In this document: positions 11,181 through 23,900 of the stretch, one piece after another
Numbering within the stretch: position 1 is the stretch's first letter
Layout: each line of letters opens with the position of its first letter
Source: Amyelois transitella
Lineage: Eukaryota; Arthropoda; Insecta; Lepidoptera; Pyralidae
Reading direction: 5' to 3'
Assembly: GCF_032362555.1 (NCBI RefSeq)
Contig: NC_083514.1
Span: 2,775,001-2,839,000, forward strand
DNA length: 64,000 nucleotides
Made by a program: the position numbers and the translations under genes
Notes under the pieces: model-generated
The model's database searches: none
The model's input: the letters and a program-made list of their open reading frames with translations, nothing else
Told to the model about the DNA's origin: nothing

Positions 11181-14100
11181 CTACTGAGCGGCGGCGGCGG
11201 CGGACTGCTGCGGCTGCGTGTTGGGGCGAGGTTGGTGTTGGTGCTGGTGTTGGCCGTGGTTGGCGTGTTGGCCGGGCTGGCCGTTGCCGGGCCGCCCGCG
11301 TCCGCCGCGCATCGGCCTCCAACTGGGGAAATACGAACTGGTTCTCAGTGAGCTTCCGCTCAAGTATTGCCCGATATTTAGAAAATGATCCCATCTTAAT
11401 AGTATAAGAGGACAAAGATTTTTATATAACAATGCACAACTTTAAACTAGTGGAGATTTGTTATTGGATATAAAGGTTCCTTATGTGATCTAGAGAGGAT
11501 TGCATGAATAATAAATTAATATAACTATTTATATAAACAGATCTAATTAAGTAATACCTAGATAAATTTTTCATATTTTGGGACATTTCAAACATCACTT
11601 AATAATTGTCATTCAGTCATCTTTTGACGTCAAATAAATTAATTAAAACTAATTTCAGGCTGTATACAGAAACAAAGCTGGAAACTTCCAGCTCTTGACA
11701 GCGCTGGTGAGCACTGAACATTGCCAGTGCAGCAGTATGTATATGCAGTGTGTACTCACGGCTGGTGCTGCGGGTTGTGGTGCCGCCAGGCGCCGCGGCC
11801 GCGCCAGGCGCCGCGCCGCGCCAGCGCCACCCCGAACGTCTCCGCGTTCAGCTTGCGCTCCGTGCGCCAGTCCGTGCGCTGGCTGCGGCCCTTCGACCTG
11901 CCGGAACAAGTACAATATGTATTATAGATGCGAAACTTACTATGTTTTTAGTCGCTTTTTGTAGATGGCGCTAAAATGACATGGGCGAAACTGTTGGTAA
12001 AAACTAGTATACGATACATTTAATCACGCCTCAAAAAACCATGTCCCACATGTATGGTGTTAATGTAAATTTTTCTTTTGAATTATATAATCACAAATAA
12101 CAAGATTATGACAAACAGATTTTAAGAATTTATGAGTCAAGCATCAATTAGAATCTGAACAAAACAGTTTTTGATCTTTCCATGTTACAGTTGAACCTTC
12201 AGACTCATTTCTTAGCAAGTTACAAAAAAATTTAAAGTTTGTAATCAACTAAACCTTAGAAAGAATTTTGCAAAAAGGAAGAATTGCTGAAAAATTACCT
12301 CTCAACCGCCTCGCACGAGATGCTGTCAAAGAAGCTCTTCTTGCGGTCGTAGCCCGCGAACCCGTCGTCGTCCAGTTCCGCCTCGCCGGCACCCGTCTCG
12401 TTGCCGGAGTCGTCCTTCTTGTCCACTTCGCTTGGTTGCTGTATAAAATATATATAAGAGTTAAAAACAACACAATAAAATACATTGAAAATCAATACTA
12501 ATATGATTCTACTGTAGATTGGCTGATATTTATGCTGACACAAGTTAGGCCTTAGCAGCCCCATAGCAACTAGAGCGTGTTTTGTTATCATTGGTGAAGT
12601 ATATTGATGATGATACAAGTGTTTCTCGGTTTTGTATATGCATACATAAATACATGCCTCTTTCCCACAAAGAGGCAGAGACAACATCTTTCTACTTGCC
12701 ACGCCACTATCCCTGCATACTTTATTCATAAATCTCTTTTTCATCTCTAAAACTTTTCTCTTTATTTTGGGTGCTATGGCCCTGTAACAATTTGTATTAA
12801 TACTCACCGTAGTAACCTCAGGCTTGGCCTCGCCCTCCGATATCTTAGTCTTGGCGAGCTGACTGCGCAGTTCTTCAAATTCCGTGTTAGCCTGCTCGAA
12901 GTCATAGTCGTTGTCGAACTTGAGCGTGTTCTTGTTGCGGGGAACGAACCCGCGCCCGCGCCCGCCTCTGCCGCGGCCCCGCCAGCCGCCGCGACCATAA
13001 CCTTGCCCTGGAAACAAAAATGAACATATTAATCTTCTTTTGAAGATTAAAGTCTAATGTAAAGCATGATACACAGAGTGGCACAGGACCTAATATAACT
13101 ATGTTTATGTATCAATTACTGTATACCAATATAAAAATGCTTTTATGGTAAGGGAAAACACCGTGCAGAAACATGCACTGGATGTGTTACCATGATTATG
13201 GTCAAATGACTCTTCTTCAGAGGGAAGAAGACACAACCAAGCCTAACAACACGACAAGACAATGAATAATGAAAAAGTTTATTACCTGGATGCTGATGCA
13301 GCATCTGTTGGTTCTGCTGATAATGTTGATTCTGTTGTTGATGGTGCTGATTCTGCTGTTGGTGTTGGTTCTGGTTCTGGTGGTGGGCGGGCGCGTTGCC
13401 GCCGCTGGGGTACCGCTGGCGGGTGCGCGAGTTGGTGCGGTTCCGCGGCTTGGCCGGCGCGCCCGCGCTGCCGCGCCGCCCGTCGCGCTGCTGCCCGGAG
13501 CCCGTCGCCACGCCCGCCTGCTGGGAGCAAATTACTTACATACATACATATAATCACGTCTATATCCCTTGCGGGGTAGACAGAACCAACAGTCTTGAAA
13601 AGACTGATAGGCCACGTTCAGCTGTTTGGCTTTATGATGGAATTGAGATTCAAATAGTGACAGGTTAGTTAGGTTAGTTAGTAACCTGTCACTATTTGAA
13701 TCTCAATTCCATCGCCTAAAAGAATCCCAAGTTTATAAGCCTATCCCTTAGTCGCCTTTTACGATATCCATGGGAATGAGATGGAATGGTCCTATTCTTT
13801 TTTTTTTATTTGTGCCACACGGCACAAAATTAACAAATTACTTACCTACATACATACATAAAATCACGCTTTATTCCTAGAAGGGTGTAGGCAGAGACTA
13901 CACCTTTCCACTTGCTACAATCTCTGCATACTTCTTATAGCTAAGCTCAGCAGTTTCCGGTACTCCTGAGTTCACCTTTTGCTAGGACATCCTTAATTTG
14001 GTCAAGGTATGTTCATGTAAGTCTCCCCACTTCTACCTTTCCATCTACACTCTCCTTGTATGTTTGCTTAGTCAATCTGCTTTCATTCATCCTCTTCACA

Positions 14101-16686
14101 TGGCCAATCCATCTAAGCATACACTTTTCTATTCCTGTTACTATATCTTCATTCACATCACAACATTCCCTTATCACTTAAGTAATGGTACTATACCTGC
14201 GTGCCCTGGTCAGCTGTAGGGCTCTTCCTATGACCTCCGACGGCTGATGGAGTGCCGGAGCGAGACGACGACTGCTGCGACCCTCCGAGGAGGTCCATCA
14301 TGGAGCCTAGATTTTAAAAAAATATGTCAAATTTAATTTGGCTATGAGAGTTTGTCTTCTCAATTTCTTGATGCATCTGTTTCAGCCAATAAAAAACTTG
14401 ATTAATATACTTAAATAGATATATTTTCAAATTAGCAATAATTTCCCTCACTGGCACTCTTTTAGTTTTCTTTCTAGAAATATCTTTTCCAACTCTTTAA
14501 ATGCTATACATATTTATTATAGATTCAAATCTGACAGTACATTCATAAATAAAGTCACATCTATATCCCTTGCGGGGAAGACAGAGCCAACAGTATGAAA
14601 AGACTGATAGGCCATGTTCAGCTATTTGGCTTGATAGAATTGAGATTCAAATAGAGTCAGGTTGCTAGCCCATTGCCTAAAAAAAGGATAATCTGACAGT
14701 AGCTAACTTTCATTAAGAATAATAAAATATTAAATACTTAAGCACTGCATACTACATTTTAGTTATGAGTAGTGGAGTTACTACATTTAAGTGAAATCAG
14801 TTTACATCTGAACAGTGATATTGAGAAAGATGCGCATGGTTCATGAAAAAGCATAAATTATGAAGCTTTCAAATGAAGTTTAACCCTTTAAGTGTCAACG
14901 GTAGGTGTGCACAAAACTGTTTTTACCATTATTTTAAGAAACATCTTTGGCAAATAAGGAGTTACATACTACATGATGATTTTACAAGCAACAGACCAAG
15001 GAATGAATGCAAGTTGCGATTTTCTAGTATAAAGATGTGAAAATTTACATTATTACATTAAAAAAAATATAGCCTACAATGATATACAAGAAAGATATGT
15101 ATAATTCAATAAATATATCTTATATTAATTTTTCATATCATGTTAGTGTAATGTTAGTCATATAATGATGGAATAAAATCAAGCAGTAGATTATTTACTG
15201 TGTATGTTAAATATTAATAAAAGAGGGAAAATTATATTAAATAATACATAATACATATTTACAAAGACACTACCAAGATGCACAATATATTTTTTTTATA
15301 TTAATTTCCTTCTTTCAAAGTAAATTAAAATATAAAATTTTAATAGTGACCCCAAAAACCACCTGGCATGCAATGAGATGTGAAATGAGAGCAGAGTTTG
15401 TCACAGACAGGCACTAATCTCCGAGACCAATATAACATTGTGTCTCAGCTGCCCCTCTGCAACTATCAAAAAACGCAACATGGCATATGAAAGCTAAAGC
15501 TGAAATGATTCAGATAAAGAAAAACCTTGGTCTTTCACTTGGTTAGAGTGGTGAGCCACTCCGGATCCAATAGGGGCAGTAGTTGGCTGGGCCTGAGGTG
15601 CAAGCTCCACTGACGCTTGCGGAGACAACTCACTCGTCTTGTTGAGCTGAGCGTTCATGCTCCCCGGGAAACCAGCCATTGGATGGTACTGCGGGTATTG
15701 TGTCTGCCCCACCACTGGGTGGTTGAACTGACCCGCAAACGGGCCCGGCGCTCCGGCGTTGGCGCCGCCCAGCGTTGGCGGCACCGACATCTGCATGATG
15801 GCAGGGTCATTTGGCAGAGACGGCACATTGGTCACAACTCGGATATCCTTGATGTCAGAACCGCGAAACAGTATGTAATCGTACACCTGACTCTGAGGTG
15901 CCACAGGGTACTGGGTTTCTCTGTTCTCTGTACCAAAAGACCGAACTGTGGACAAAAATTTTTTTCTTTAATGAAGGTAGAATCAAAAAAATAAATAAAT
16001 CTTATGGGAAAATAAGGGATTAAAGTATGTACCTATTTCGTCAAGAAAGTACATAAATTAGCAAGTCACTTTGTTAAATAAGGGAGCTTTGACCCTTTGT
16101 AAAAGAAAATGTTAGTTTACCCTTTGTTTTCAAATTCAATCTAAATTATAATATACTCCTAATGTGTCAAGCTGTTATTTTTTACACTATCATTATTTAT
16201 AGTGCCCAACATAGCAGTTGTTATCAACGTCATCAATGTGAAACTACGGTCACAATAATTTCATTATTTATCAGAGGGTAGATACAAAACAACGTGTTCC
16301 AATCAGATGAGATCCAAATGCAGCGCAGATGACTGTAAAACGGTGATAACATAAAAATTACAGCCTTTTTCTCAAACAATAAACAACAATCGGTTGAAAA
16401 AACATACAGGAGGGAAACATCTATAAAGCCCTATTAAAGCCAAAATCATATCTATGAGCTACAGACCTTGGAAAGAATAATAAGATGCACTATATAGAAA
16501 TGAGTAGATTGTTAATAAGAGGCCTGGTAGAAAATTACAATTGGAGTATCCATTTGTCAACTTACCGCTAGCTAAAGCGATGGTACATTCCTGAGGATCG
16601 ACAGTGAAAAGTCGGCCTTCGTAACGTATATCAGCTTTCGATACTAGGCTGATTTTGGAGCCCAATTCAGGCATCCCAGAACTCAT
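11181..16686 (-). CDS. tral: Trailer hitch / LSM14 family RNP-granule protein
   Basis: Eight minus-strand exons join in phase: 16686-16566, 15945-15526, 14306-14197, 13520-13286, 13007-12808, 12438-12299, 11897-11760 and 11322-11181. They give 501 residues. The LSm-like (LSm14) domain fills about residues 5-80 and includes [21 protein letters not shown] Gln/Asn-rich linker is encoded by exon 4. The DFDF segment is near 317-345 ([12 protein letters not shown]), the FFD box near 391-405 ([11 protein letters not shown]) and the TFG box near 415-435 ([11 protein letters not shown]). The tail is RGG-, Gln- and Ala-rich. The family represses and localises mRNAs with the DDX6/Me31B helicase in P bodies and germ granules. 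In flies it also affects ER exit sites. Exon 4 begins at a tandem NAGNAG acceptor, so one Gln may be optional. The stop at 11181-11183 is the first in frame, but a longer spliced C-terminus cannot be excluded. Confidence 0.93.
12619..12775 (-). repeat. LINE/SINE tail-like repeat in tral intron 5
   Basis: The block with TACATACATAAATACATGCC, AAGAGGCAGAGA and TCCCTGCATACTT resembles the tail of the LINE fragment at 13846-14180 in the same orientation, though diverged. It lies between tral exons 5 and 6. Confidence 0.45.
13528..13845 (-). repeat. TATG-tailed SINE with 12-bp target duplication and internal hairpin
   Basis: The SINE body 13540-13833 is sense to tral. It is bounded by CAAATTACTTAC at 13528-13539 and 13834-13845. 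Its tail ends 19 nt before tral exon 4 (exon start 13520). Inside, 13636-13667 and 13682-13713 are a perfect 32-bp inverted repeat with a 14-bp spacer, because part of the body has been duplicated head to head. Confidence 0.85.
13846..14180 (-). mobile_element. 5'-truncated non-LTR retrotransposon (LINE) 3' end
   Basis: Read on the minus strand, it encodes [19 protein letters not shown] and, after a stop and a frame change, a YLDQIKDVL-like stretch. This pattern is typical of the C-terminus of lepidopteran LINE polyproteins. It ends in GCGTGATTTTATGTATGTATG. It begins some 15-20 nt after the tral exon 3 donor and ends at the same point as the SINE insertion site. Tral intron 3 is therefore almost wholly retroelement. 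It is decayed. Confidence 0.65.
14552..14696 (-). repeat. TATG-family SINE, 5'-truncated copy
   Basis: It contains the CTATATCCCTTGCGGGG, AAAAGACTGATAGGCCA and GGTTGCTAGCCCATTGCC blocks of the SINE family, sense to tral in intron 2. The tail repeat is short and degraded. Confidence 0.7.
14697..16565 (-). other. Tral introns 1 and 2 outside repeats
   Basis: Apart from exon 2 (15945-15526), these intron stretches are AT-rich with nothing recognisable on either strand. Confidence 0.5.
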
Positions 16687-17944
16687 ATTGTCACTTTGGA
16701 AAATAACTGCCGATGAGAAAGATTTTTAGCGATTTCGCCGACCGTAAAAATTCAGTTCCGCCACCGAACAAAATGACTGACGGGAAGTTGGCAACAAGCG
16801 AAGCGTTTACAAACAGCTGAGATAGCCAATCACCATAGACTAAGTGAAATTCTAGTTGGAATCATAAAAATATAAGTAGAAATGATGTGAAGGCTAAGCA
16901 TGCGTGCCAAAGTAAAGACTCACGAATTTTAACTAGGTATATATATATTAAAGACTGTATAAGTGTCGCTACGTCTATCCATACTTACTATAAGGACAAA
17001 CATAAAAGCACCAAAAAAGTAATTTTTTGGGCAATACTGATCTGGTGTCTGGCTCTGACGTCATGTCGGGATCTCGTAACTTAAGGGCGATAAGTATTTT
17101 TCATCGGTGAATGAAAGTGTAGACCTGGTGACTAGGATTCTAAATAAATGGATTGGATAAGTAGAATTTAATGAGTCTTTTTTTCAAATAAGTAATTATT
17201 CCTTCCGCACCACGCAATTTACCCTGATGGCGGTGGCCATGACCTTAAATTGTCATTAGGTGCGTCCACTAAAATATCATTTACCTACATAGATAATCAC
17301 TTATGAACTTCAAACTTTTATACTTACCTAATCACATGTTTTTAAATGTAGATTATGTAAATAAATCAAAATAATGAAGTTTCTTGAAGACAAAAATTTA
17401 CTAGGAAAACTTCGTAAGGTAGAAAAATGTGTTACTATGTATAACACAGATTTTTTAAATGTTATGGTATTCGCAAATTAACGGATGCAGGAAAACGAGT
17501 TGTGACAAAACCACAAAGCATTATCGCTAAATGTTACTTTGTAAGAAATATTTCATTTAATCTTCATTCTGCTGTTTTAGATGATCTTTCCTTGATGTGG
17601 CCATAGGCTTGAAATTCAAAAGGCAACCCTGCCCTTTTTAAATACAAATTTTGTATTTAATATCAAACTTGTCAAACGTGGCCTTTGCCTCCTAAATAAA
17701 ACGAGGGAATAAAAACCAGAAAAATTGTCAAACGTGTCAAATAAATGTCAAACATTAAAACCGTCAATAACTTAAACGGTCGTTGTGATTTTGATTTCAT
17801 TTGTCGAATTTGGTTTGTTGTTTTGATATTGCAATTGCAATTGTCCGAATAAATACGACATTTTTTCATTATTTGAGCGATGAGTTGTTTGTGAATTATA
17901 CTGATTGTGTTTATGAATGACTTTGCATTCAAATATTAGCAAAT
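16687..17944. promoter_or_regulatory. Divergent tral / barren promoter region
   Basis: This 1258-bp interval separates the tral ATG (minus) from the barren ATG (plus). Nearest barren, TGTCAAA occurs at 17670-17676, 17726-17732, 17735-17741 and 17746-17752, all within 83 bp. Such a cluster suggests a transcription factor or core promoter element. I see no gene inside. The stretch 17096-17640 shows nothing recognisable. Confidence 0.5.
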
Positions 17945-20900
17945 ATGATAGAAACACCTATATCATCTACTCCAGGGTTGACGAGATTGAGTCTTGGCGG
18001 GAGCAGTAACAGTTCGATAAGACGACGAAGTCTTATTCCTAAAACCAAATCTAGAGATGAAGTTAGTACCGAATAAAAACATAAATATTGAATTCTTTTA
18101 CACAAGTTAGAGAAATCATATCTGTGAAACCTACACTGAAAATTTAAAAAAAATGTGATTTTAAGAGAAGTTTTTTGTTTAGGACCAAATAATATTACCT
18201 GTTTATGCCATTATTGAAAAAAATAATAATTTTGTTTAGCACCAAGACCGTAACGATGATGATGCGGAAAGATCTTCATTGCTGGCTTCTGAGCGGGCGG
18301 TGGCAACATCTACACCAACTACAGCTTCCCCGAGGCGAGGAAGGGATACTATGTCGTCTTCCCCACAGAAAGAGCACTTCCAAGGGTGTCTCAAACTCTA
18401 CGCTGAGAATGTGAGTACATATATTAAAATCAATTTGCACAAGGTTAACAACAATAATTTCACTTTAATTTATTACAATAGGTTCAGTGGTAGTGTGTCT
18501 GTAAATGAGATACTTCTGACATATGAGAAAATATGTTGAAAAACAGACTTTCTCGTCTTGGTCAATCTGTCATTTTTTCTGAATCTTCATACTAGTGATG
18601 TTAATTTGATTTTTCTAAAATAATTTTATGTAGAAATCAACAAAAACTGCCATAAACCAAGGAAGACTGATGATGTTAAAATTATTATACTGTGTATAAG
18701 AAAGTATAAATAAATAAATTATCTCTATATATCTGCCTTAAAAATTGATTGTAATGTTTAGTACCTTATGTTTTCCAGAAAATAAACAAAGACAATGCAT
18801 GGAACCTCCAACTGATTGACTTTATGACGACAATGCTAAGACGTCATGACTCCCGCATGGACAACCTTCAGACCGCTTCCACTGTGGTAGATGCATCGGC
18901 CAGAATCTACTCATTTAGAGTGGATGCCGTACACTATGATGTTCTGAAGATGGCTGGCGGACTAAGCAAAGCTGCTCAAGTATGTTGATATATCCTAAAA
19001 CAGCAAGAATGAGTGTACTGAAGGGGTTTTAGTGGCTGGCACATTAGGTGCTAGGAGTCCCATACTATCCCACGAGCCATTGTAAAAAGGATTTCCCCTT
19101 TAATGCCAAAAAATGCAAAGTTGTTTTTGATATAATATCTTTATACAATATTCAACAAGGAAAAAACATCAAGAACCTAGACTAAAGAAACTCTTATTTT
19201 GCTATTGTTGTTGATATTCATTATATTTCAACCTCAAAACAGTATATTCTATGTAGGTTTTCAATTAAGCTGCCAATACTTGATCATAATTTTCAACTAT
19301 ACTATGCATCATACTAATATTATGAATGTCTTTGTTTGTCCGTCTTTCACGTCAAAACCACAATTTTGTCAACTACACATACCATGCAGTCCTTCTGCAT
19401 GGGACACTTATTACAATTCTTAAGGAGACAGTGAAACAAAAATCATATACTTTAAACTGTCTTTTAGACAAAAAGAGGCAAGAGAGACGACGACGAAGCG
19501 GCGCCCGAGGACGCGGCGGAGGGCGGAGCGCCCGCGAAGGCCAAGAAGAAGAAGAGGTCGAAGGGCGCAGTGGCGGCAAACCCGGAAGTCTTTAATGGCG
19601 ATTTTGATTCCAATGATTATATCGGTATGTTCACTATATTCAGGTCAATGATTTCGATAGGTAAAGATTCTTTTTAAAGAGTTAAAAAACCATCCCCGCC
19701 TTTATTTTGTTGAAGGGGTTACCATTTTTCGATATAAATCTTGTAACTTGGAGAATCCTTTAAAATAGTAAACCTTCACATCTGTCTTGGAGCTTCACAT
19801 CTGACTTCAGCTGTATTAATGATGGAATTGAGATCCAAACGAGAATAATCCCAAGTTAACTAGCCTTTTCATTAGTCACCTTTCACGACGCGCGGCCCTA
19901 TTCTAAAGTGGCGGCAACCACACGGCACACGTTGATCTATTTTCAAAATTAGCAGAATTCACATTAATATTGTTTGTACAGACCCATTCTTCGAGAGACT
20001 GGCCGCGACGACTGGCGATGTGACGTCATCAAACAGAGCATTCAACGCGACGCTTCCTATTCACGACTCGACGTTAGCTTTAATTCTGAGGTAATTTAAG
20101 TCTTAAATCATTTGTTACCGCTTCTTCTGCACTGACGCCTTGGAAGCGGCAGTAAACTTAGCTTGTAATTTATTTGACGTCAACCAATATTGTTAAACCA
20201 TACGTTTTGACAATTATTAAGCGATATATAGTATCCTATAGTAATAAATAAAAATTTTGATTTTTTTTTAATTGCTCTCACAAATAATCTCTGTTCAGTC
20301 AAATCCTTGAATCGGCGAAGGAATTCGCCAGTAGGTATCGCGTTTCGCTAAGCATTTGTACGTGAACCAAATGTAAGCACAAATTGTAGTTACAGTCACT
20401 GCTCTATTCACAACTCAAGACATATGGCTTATGTCCTATTTACTATTTTTACAATCTTTTTCGGATCTGATGTGATAGAAAAACTGAAAAATTACAGATA
20501 CCATGGGGGAATCATGGGGTGGCAGGTCAGGGAGGGTATGATTAGACGGTACTAGTTACTCTTCTGTAATTATTTAACCTTTTTACATTACTATAATCGG
20601 AACAGAGGCCTAAGGACGCCAAGATGATGACAATATAATCATTGGGGCTAAACCAAAAAATACCTATCCCTTAAGGATCAGAAAGTTGAAATTTCAAAAT
20701 GTTAAATTTTACAGAATCTTGGGTCTTCATTGTTTTGCAAAATGTTAAATTCCTAATCTTTTTGATAATTTTTAATCTTATGAGTGTGAATTTACCCTTT
20801 TCATTTAAGGACTGATGACAAATTTCTGGAGCCGATCAAGGAGAATATCCCGGAGGACATTGACCTCTCGGTCACCATCTCGCTGGCAACCAAGCTGCTA

Positions 20901-23900
20901 CCAGTGTTCAGTGAAGGCGACCACATCTGTGAACCCTTCACAGGTTTCTCCATCAGTAACTGGGACCCAAATACTGAGGACAGGTGAATACAGCCGTGTA
21001 CTTCCATACAAATGTTATAAATGAAATATATGGGTGTAAGCTATTCATCTAAATATATAAATAATACATGCTTGTTTAATATTTACAGTAACACACGCGT
21101 CAACAACTGGGTGGAAGACAACCGTCTGAACTTGTCCCAACAAGCCCTGGCGTTCGATATCAATGCTGAAGTGGAGCCCATACCGGCAGACGAAGCTCAT
21201 AATGATTTATTTGGTGAGATTAAGCTGCGTTTGGAGTGTAGTTTATGTCATTGCCTTTATTATGACGTGACACGGGACAGCGAAAGTTTTACGCGCGATA
21301 AAACGTGCTAGCCCCATGTTAACGTCATCGTTGTCGACTCGTTTCTAGGACATCTAACCCGTAATCACGAACGTTGACAAGGCAATGTCTTATTTTTATC
21401 ACTTCCGATGAGATCTCAAATACTAGTTCGGACATATATGTCCTATCAACATTGTGGACAAGTTCCATTGATCAAGTTAATTCTGCGCCCTGATGAAACT
21501 CTCTGTCGTGTGGTTCCCGGCAGTGCCGTGTGGTTCCCGGCACCAATACAAAAAAGAATAGGACCACTCCATCTCTTTCCCATGGATGTCGTAAAAGGCG
21601 ACTAAGGGATAGGCTTACAAACTTGGGATTCATTATTAGCCGATGGGCTAGCAACCTGTCACTATTTGAATCTCAATTCTATCATTAAGCCAAATAGCTG
21701 AACGTGGCCATTCAGTCTCTTCAAGACTGTTGTCTCTGTCTACCCCGCTAGGGATATAGACGTGACCATATGTATGTATGAAACTCTCCCGCACAGACGA
21801 CGACCCGCTGGGCGGCATCGACAGCGAGGAGGAGGCGGAGGCGGCGCTGGCGGCGTGCGCGGCGCGCGGGCCCGCGGCGCCGGCGCGCCTCGCCGACATG
21901 CGGCCGGCCGCCGCGCGCGACTCCCGCCTGGAGTACTCCTACTGCGGCTCCGTCGTGGCCGCCTGGGCCGGCCCTTCGCATTGGAGGTTGAAGAACAATC
22001 GAGGTGAGTGTCAAATGAGAAGAAGGCAACATGTTACTGTGTCATATGATTAATTATCTATGAGTGTCAATGTTCAAGAGAGATTTGTAACGTACAGTTT
22101 GTAACGGACATATATTAAAACAGTTTGGGATGGCGTCATCATGCAACCAAAGCTCGAATGTGTTTTATTTTATAAATTCCTATAGGAAACAGTTACTGAA
22201 GGTGGATTTTCCCCAATGTTGGGGCATAAAACGATATCTTATATTGAGGTTGAGTCTCCTCACTAATTCGTACATAAAAATCACGCGTCTGTCATGAAGG
22301 AGTGGGCAGAGATTACATCTTTTGACTGTACACTTCTTTCGCTTCATCGACTCTCATAACATAATTCTTGTCTAATTAGTGTCATGTCAAATGTTAAAAA
22401 TAAGAATTGTTGACAACGAAACAATATGAATAAAATTTCTAGCAACACTTTGCTAGTTGGGCGATGACACTCATGACAAAATATCTTTTGCATTAAAGAA
22501 AAACAGGTGCTAAATATACCCAAAAATATTTATTTATATTCCAGCATCAAAACAGTCCGAGCGGACTCAATCTACTGGCGGTCGTCTCACCGTAGAAAGC
22601 AAAAAGCCGGCACGGACGAAACGTCAGCTAGACTTCCTCGGCGCGGGGCTGACGTTCGATTCCCGGGCCGAGCCCACCGGGGAATACGAACCCACACAGC
22701 CCGCTAAGATCATGATCAGTAGGAAGACGTTAGCTACAGGACACACGTGGAATGAAGCTAACTTCAAGACGCCTATTGATCGGTGAGTTTCAATCTGAAA
22801 AACATCTTTTTCTCAGCAATCTCTGTTTAATAAGGCCTTTCAGTCTTTTCAAGACTGTTGGCTCGCTGTCTATTCCGCAATGGATATAGACGTGACTGTA
22901 TGTATGTACCTCAGTTGGATTCAAAGCATCAACCATAAAACAACTTTTTTTTTACTTTTCCAGCGGTTTAGATGAGTCCCATTTCCGGAAGCTGTTCATC
23001 AGACGCAACGTGATGATGCTTCGCAAACGAGATTTAGAAGCGAGTCGCAAGGGTCCGGACCCCGCGCCCGAGCCCCTGACGGTGGAGGAAGCGAGGGATT
23101 ACGACTATAATAACGAAAATGACGCCTCCTACTGCCCTAATAATATGCAGGTCAGGGTTTTGTACTAGTCACAAGTTTGCATATTCTTATCTCGAACAAA
23201 TATATGGGGAATAAAAAGAGAACCGCTTTCTATCGAAATCCTCCTTTTTTGAAGTTGGTCAAATGTTTAGAACAAACTTTCCTGAAAACCGCATCAAAAT
23301 CGATGTAGCGGAACGCGAAATAATCGTAGATAAACATATGTACAAGTCAAAATAAGAACCATTTTTTTTTAAGTTTCATGTTCTATGTTATTAGTTAATC
23401 CTTAGTTTACATTCATTTTTATTATCTTTCAAGCTCATTGTTTTGAGATAATGTTGTGTGCGACAGGAGGGCGACGAGTGGGGCCCCGAGGACGGCGCGG
23501 CGTGCGGGCTGCACGAGCAGGCGAGGGCGGAGCCCGAGGAGATCGGCGACATGCTGGAGCCGCCCACCAAGGTTGCATAAAAAATAATCCTACTACTATT
23601 ATAAAGGCGAAAGTTTGTATGGATGTATGGATGTTTGTTACTCTTTCACGCAAAAACTACTGAACCGATTACCATGAAATTTGGTATGTAGGTAGCTGAA
23701 GACCCAGAATAACACATAGGCTACTTTTTATCCCAGAGTTCCCGCGGGATTGATAAGGTTTCCATGCGGACGAAGTCGCGGGCGGCCTCTAGTTTAAATT
23801 AAATCATTAATACTCTCTATCAGTGGCGCATTGACTCGATTATACTCCCCGACATTCGCTCTTCCTTCACCACTTTTCAACTCCCATAACTTTTAGCACA

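Noticed and set aside
11695-11974. Overlapping open frames on the plus strand opposite tral exon 7
   Set aside because: They are GC-rich shadows of the tral exon that carries the TFG box; only the minus-strand frame shows conserved motifs and splice sites.
13262-13668. Plus-strand frames rich in Val, Leu and Gly opposite tral exon 4
   Set aside because: They are the complement of the Gln/Asn-rich linker exon; low complexity explains the open frames.
22545-22782. Separate small gene at barren exon 9
   Set aside because: The frame joins its neighbours in phase at both ends and continues the CAP-H protein.
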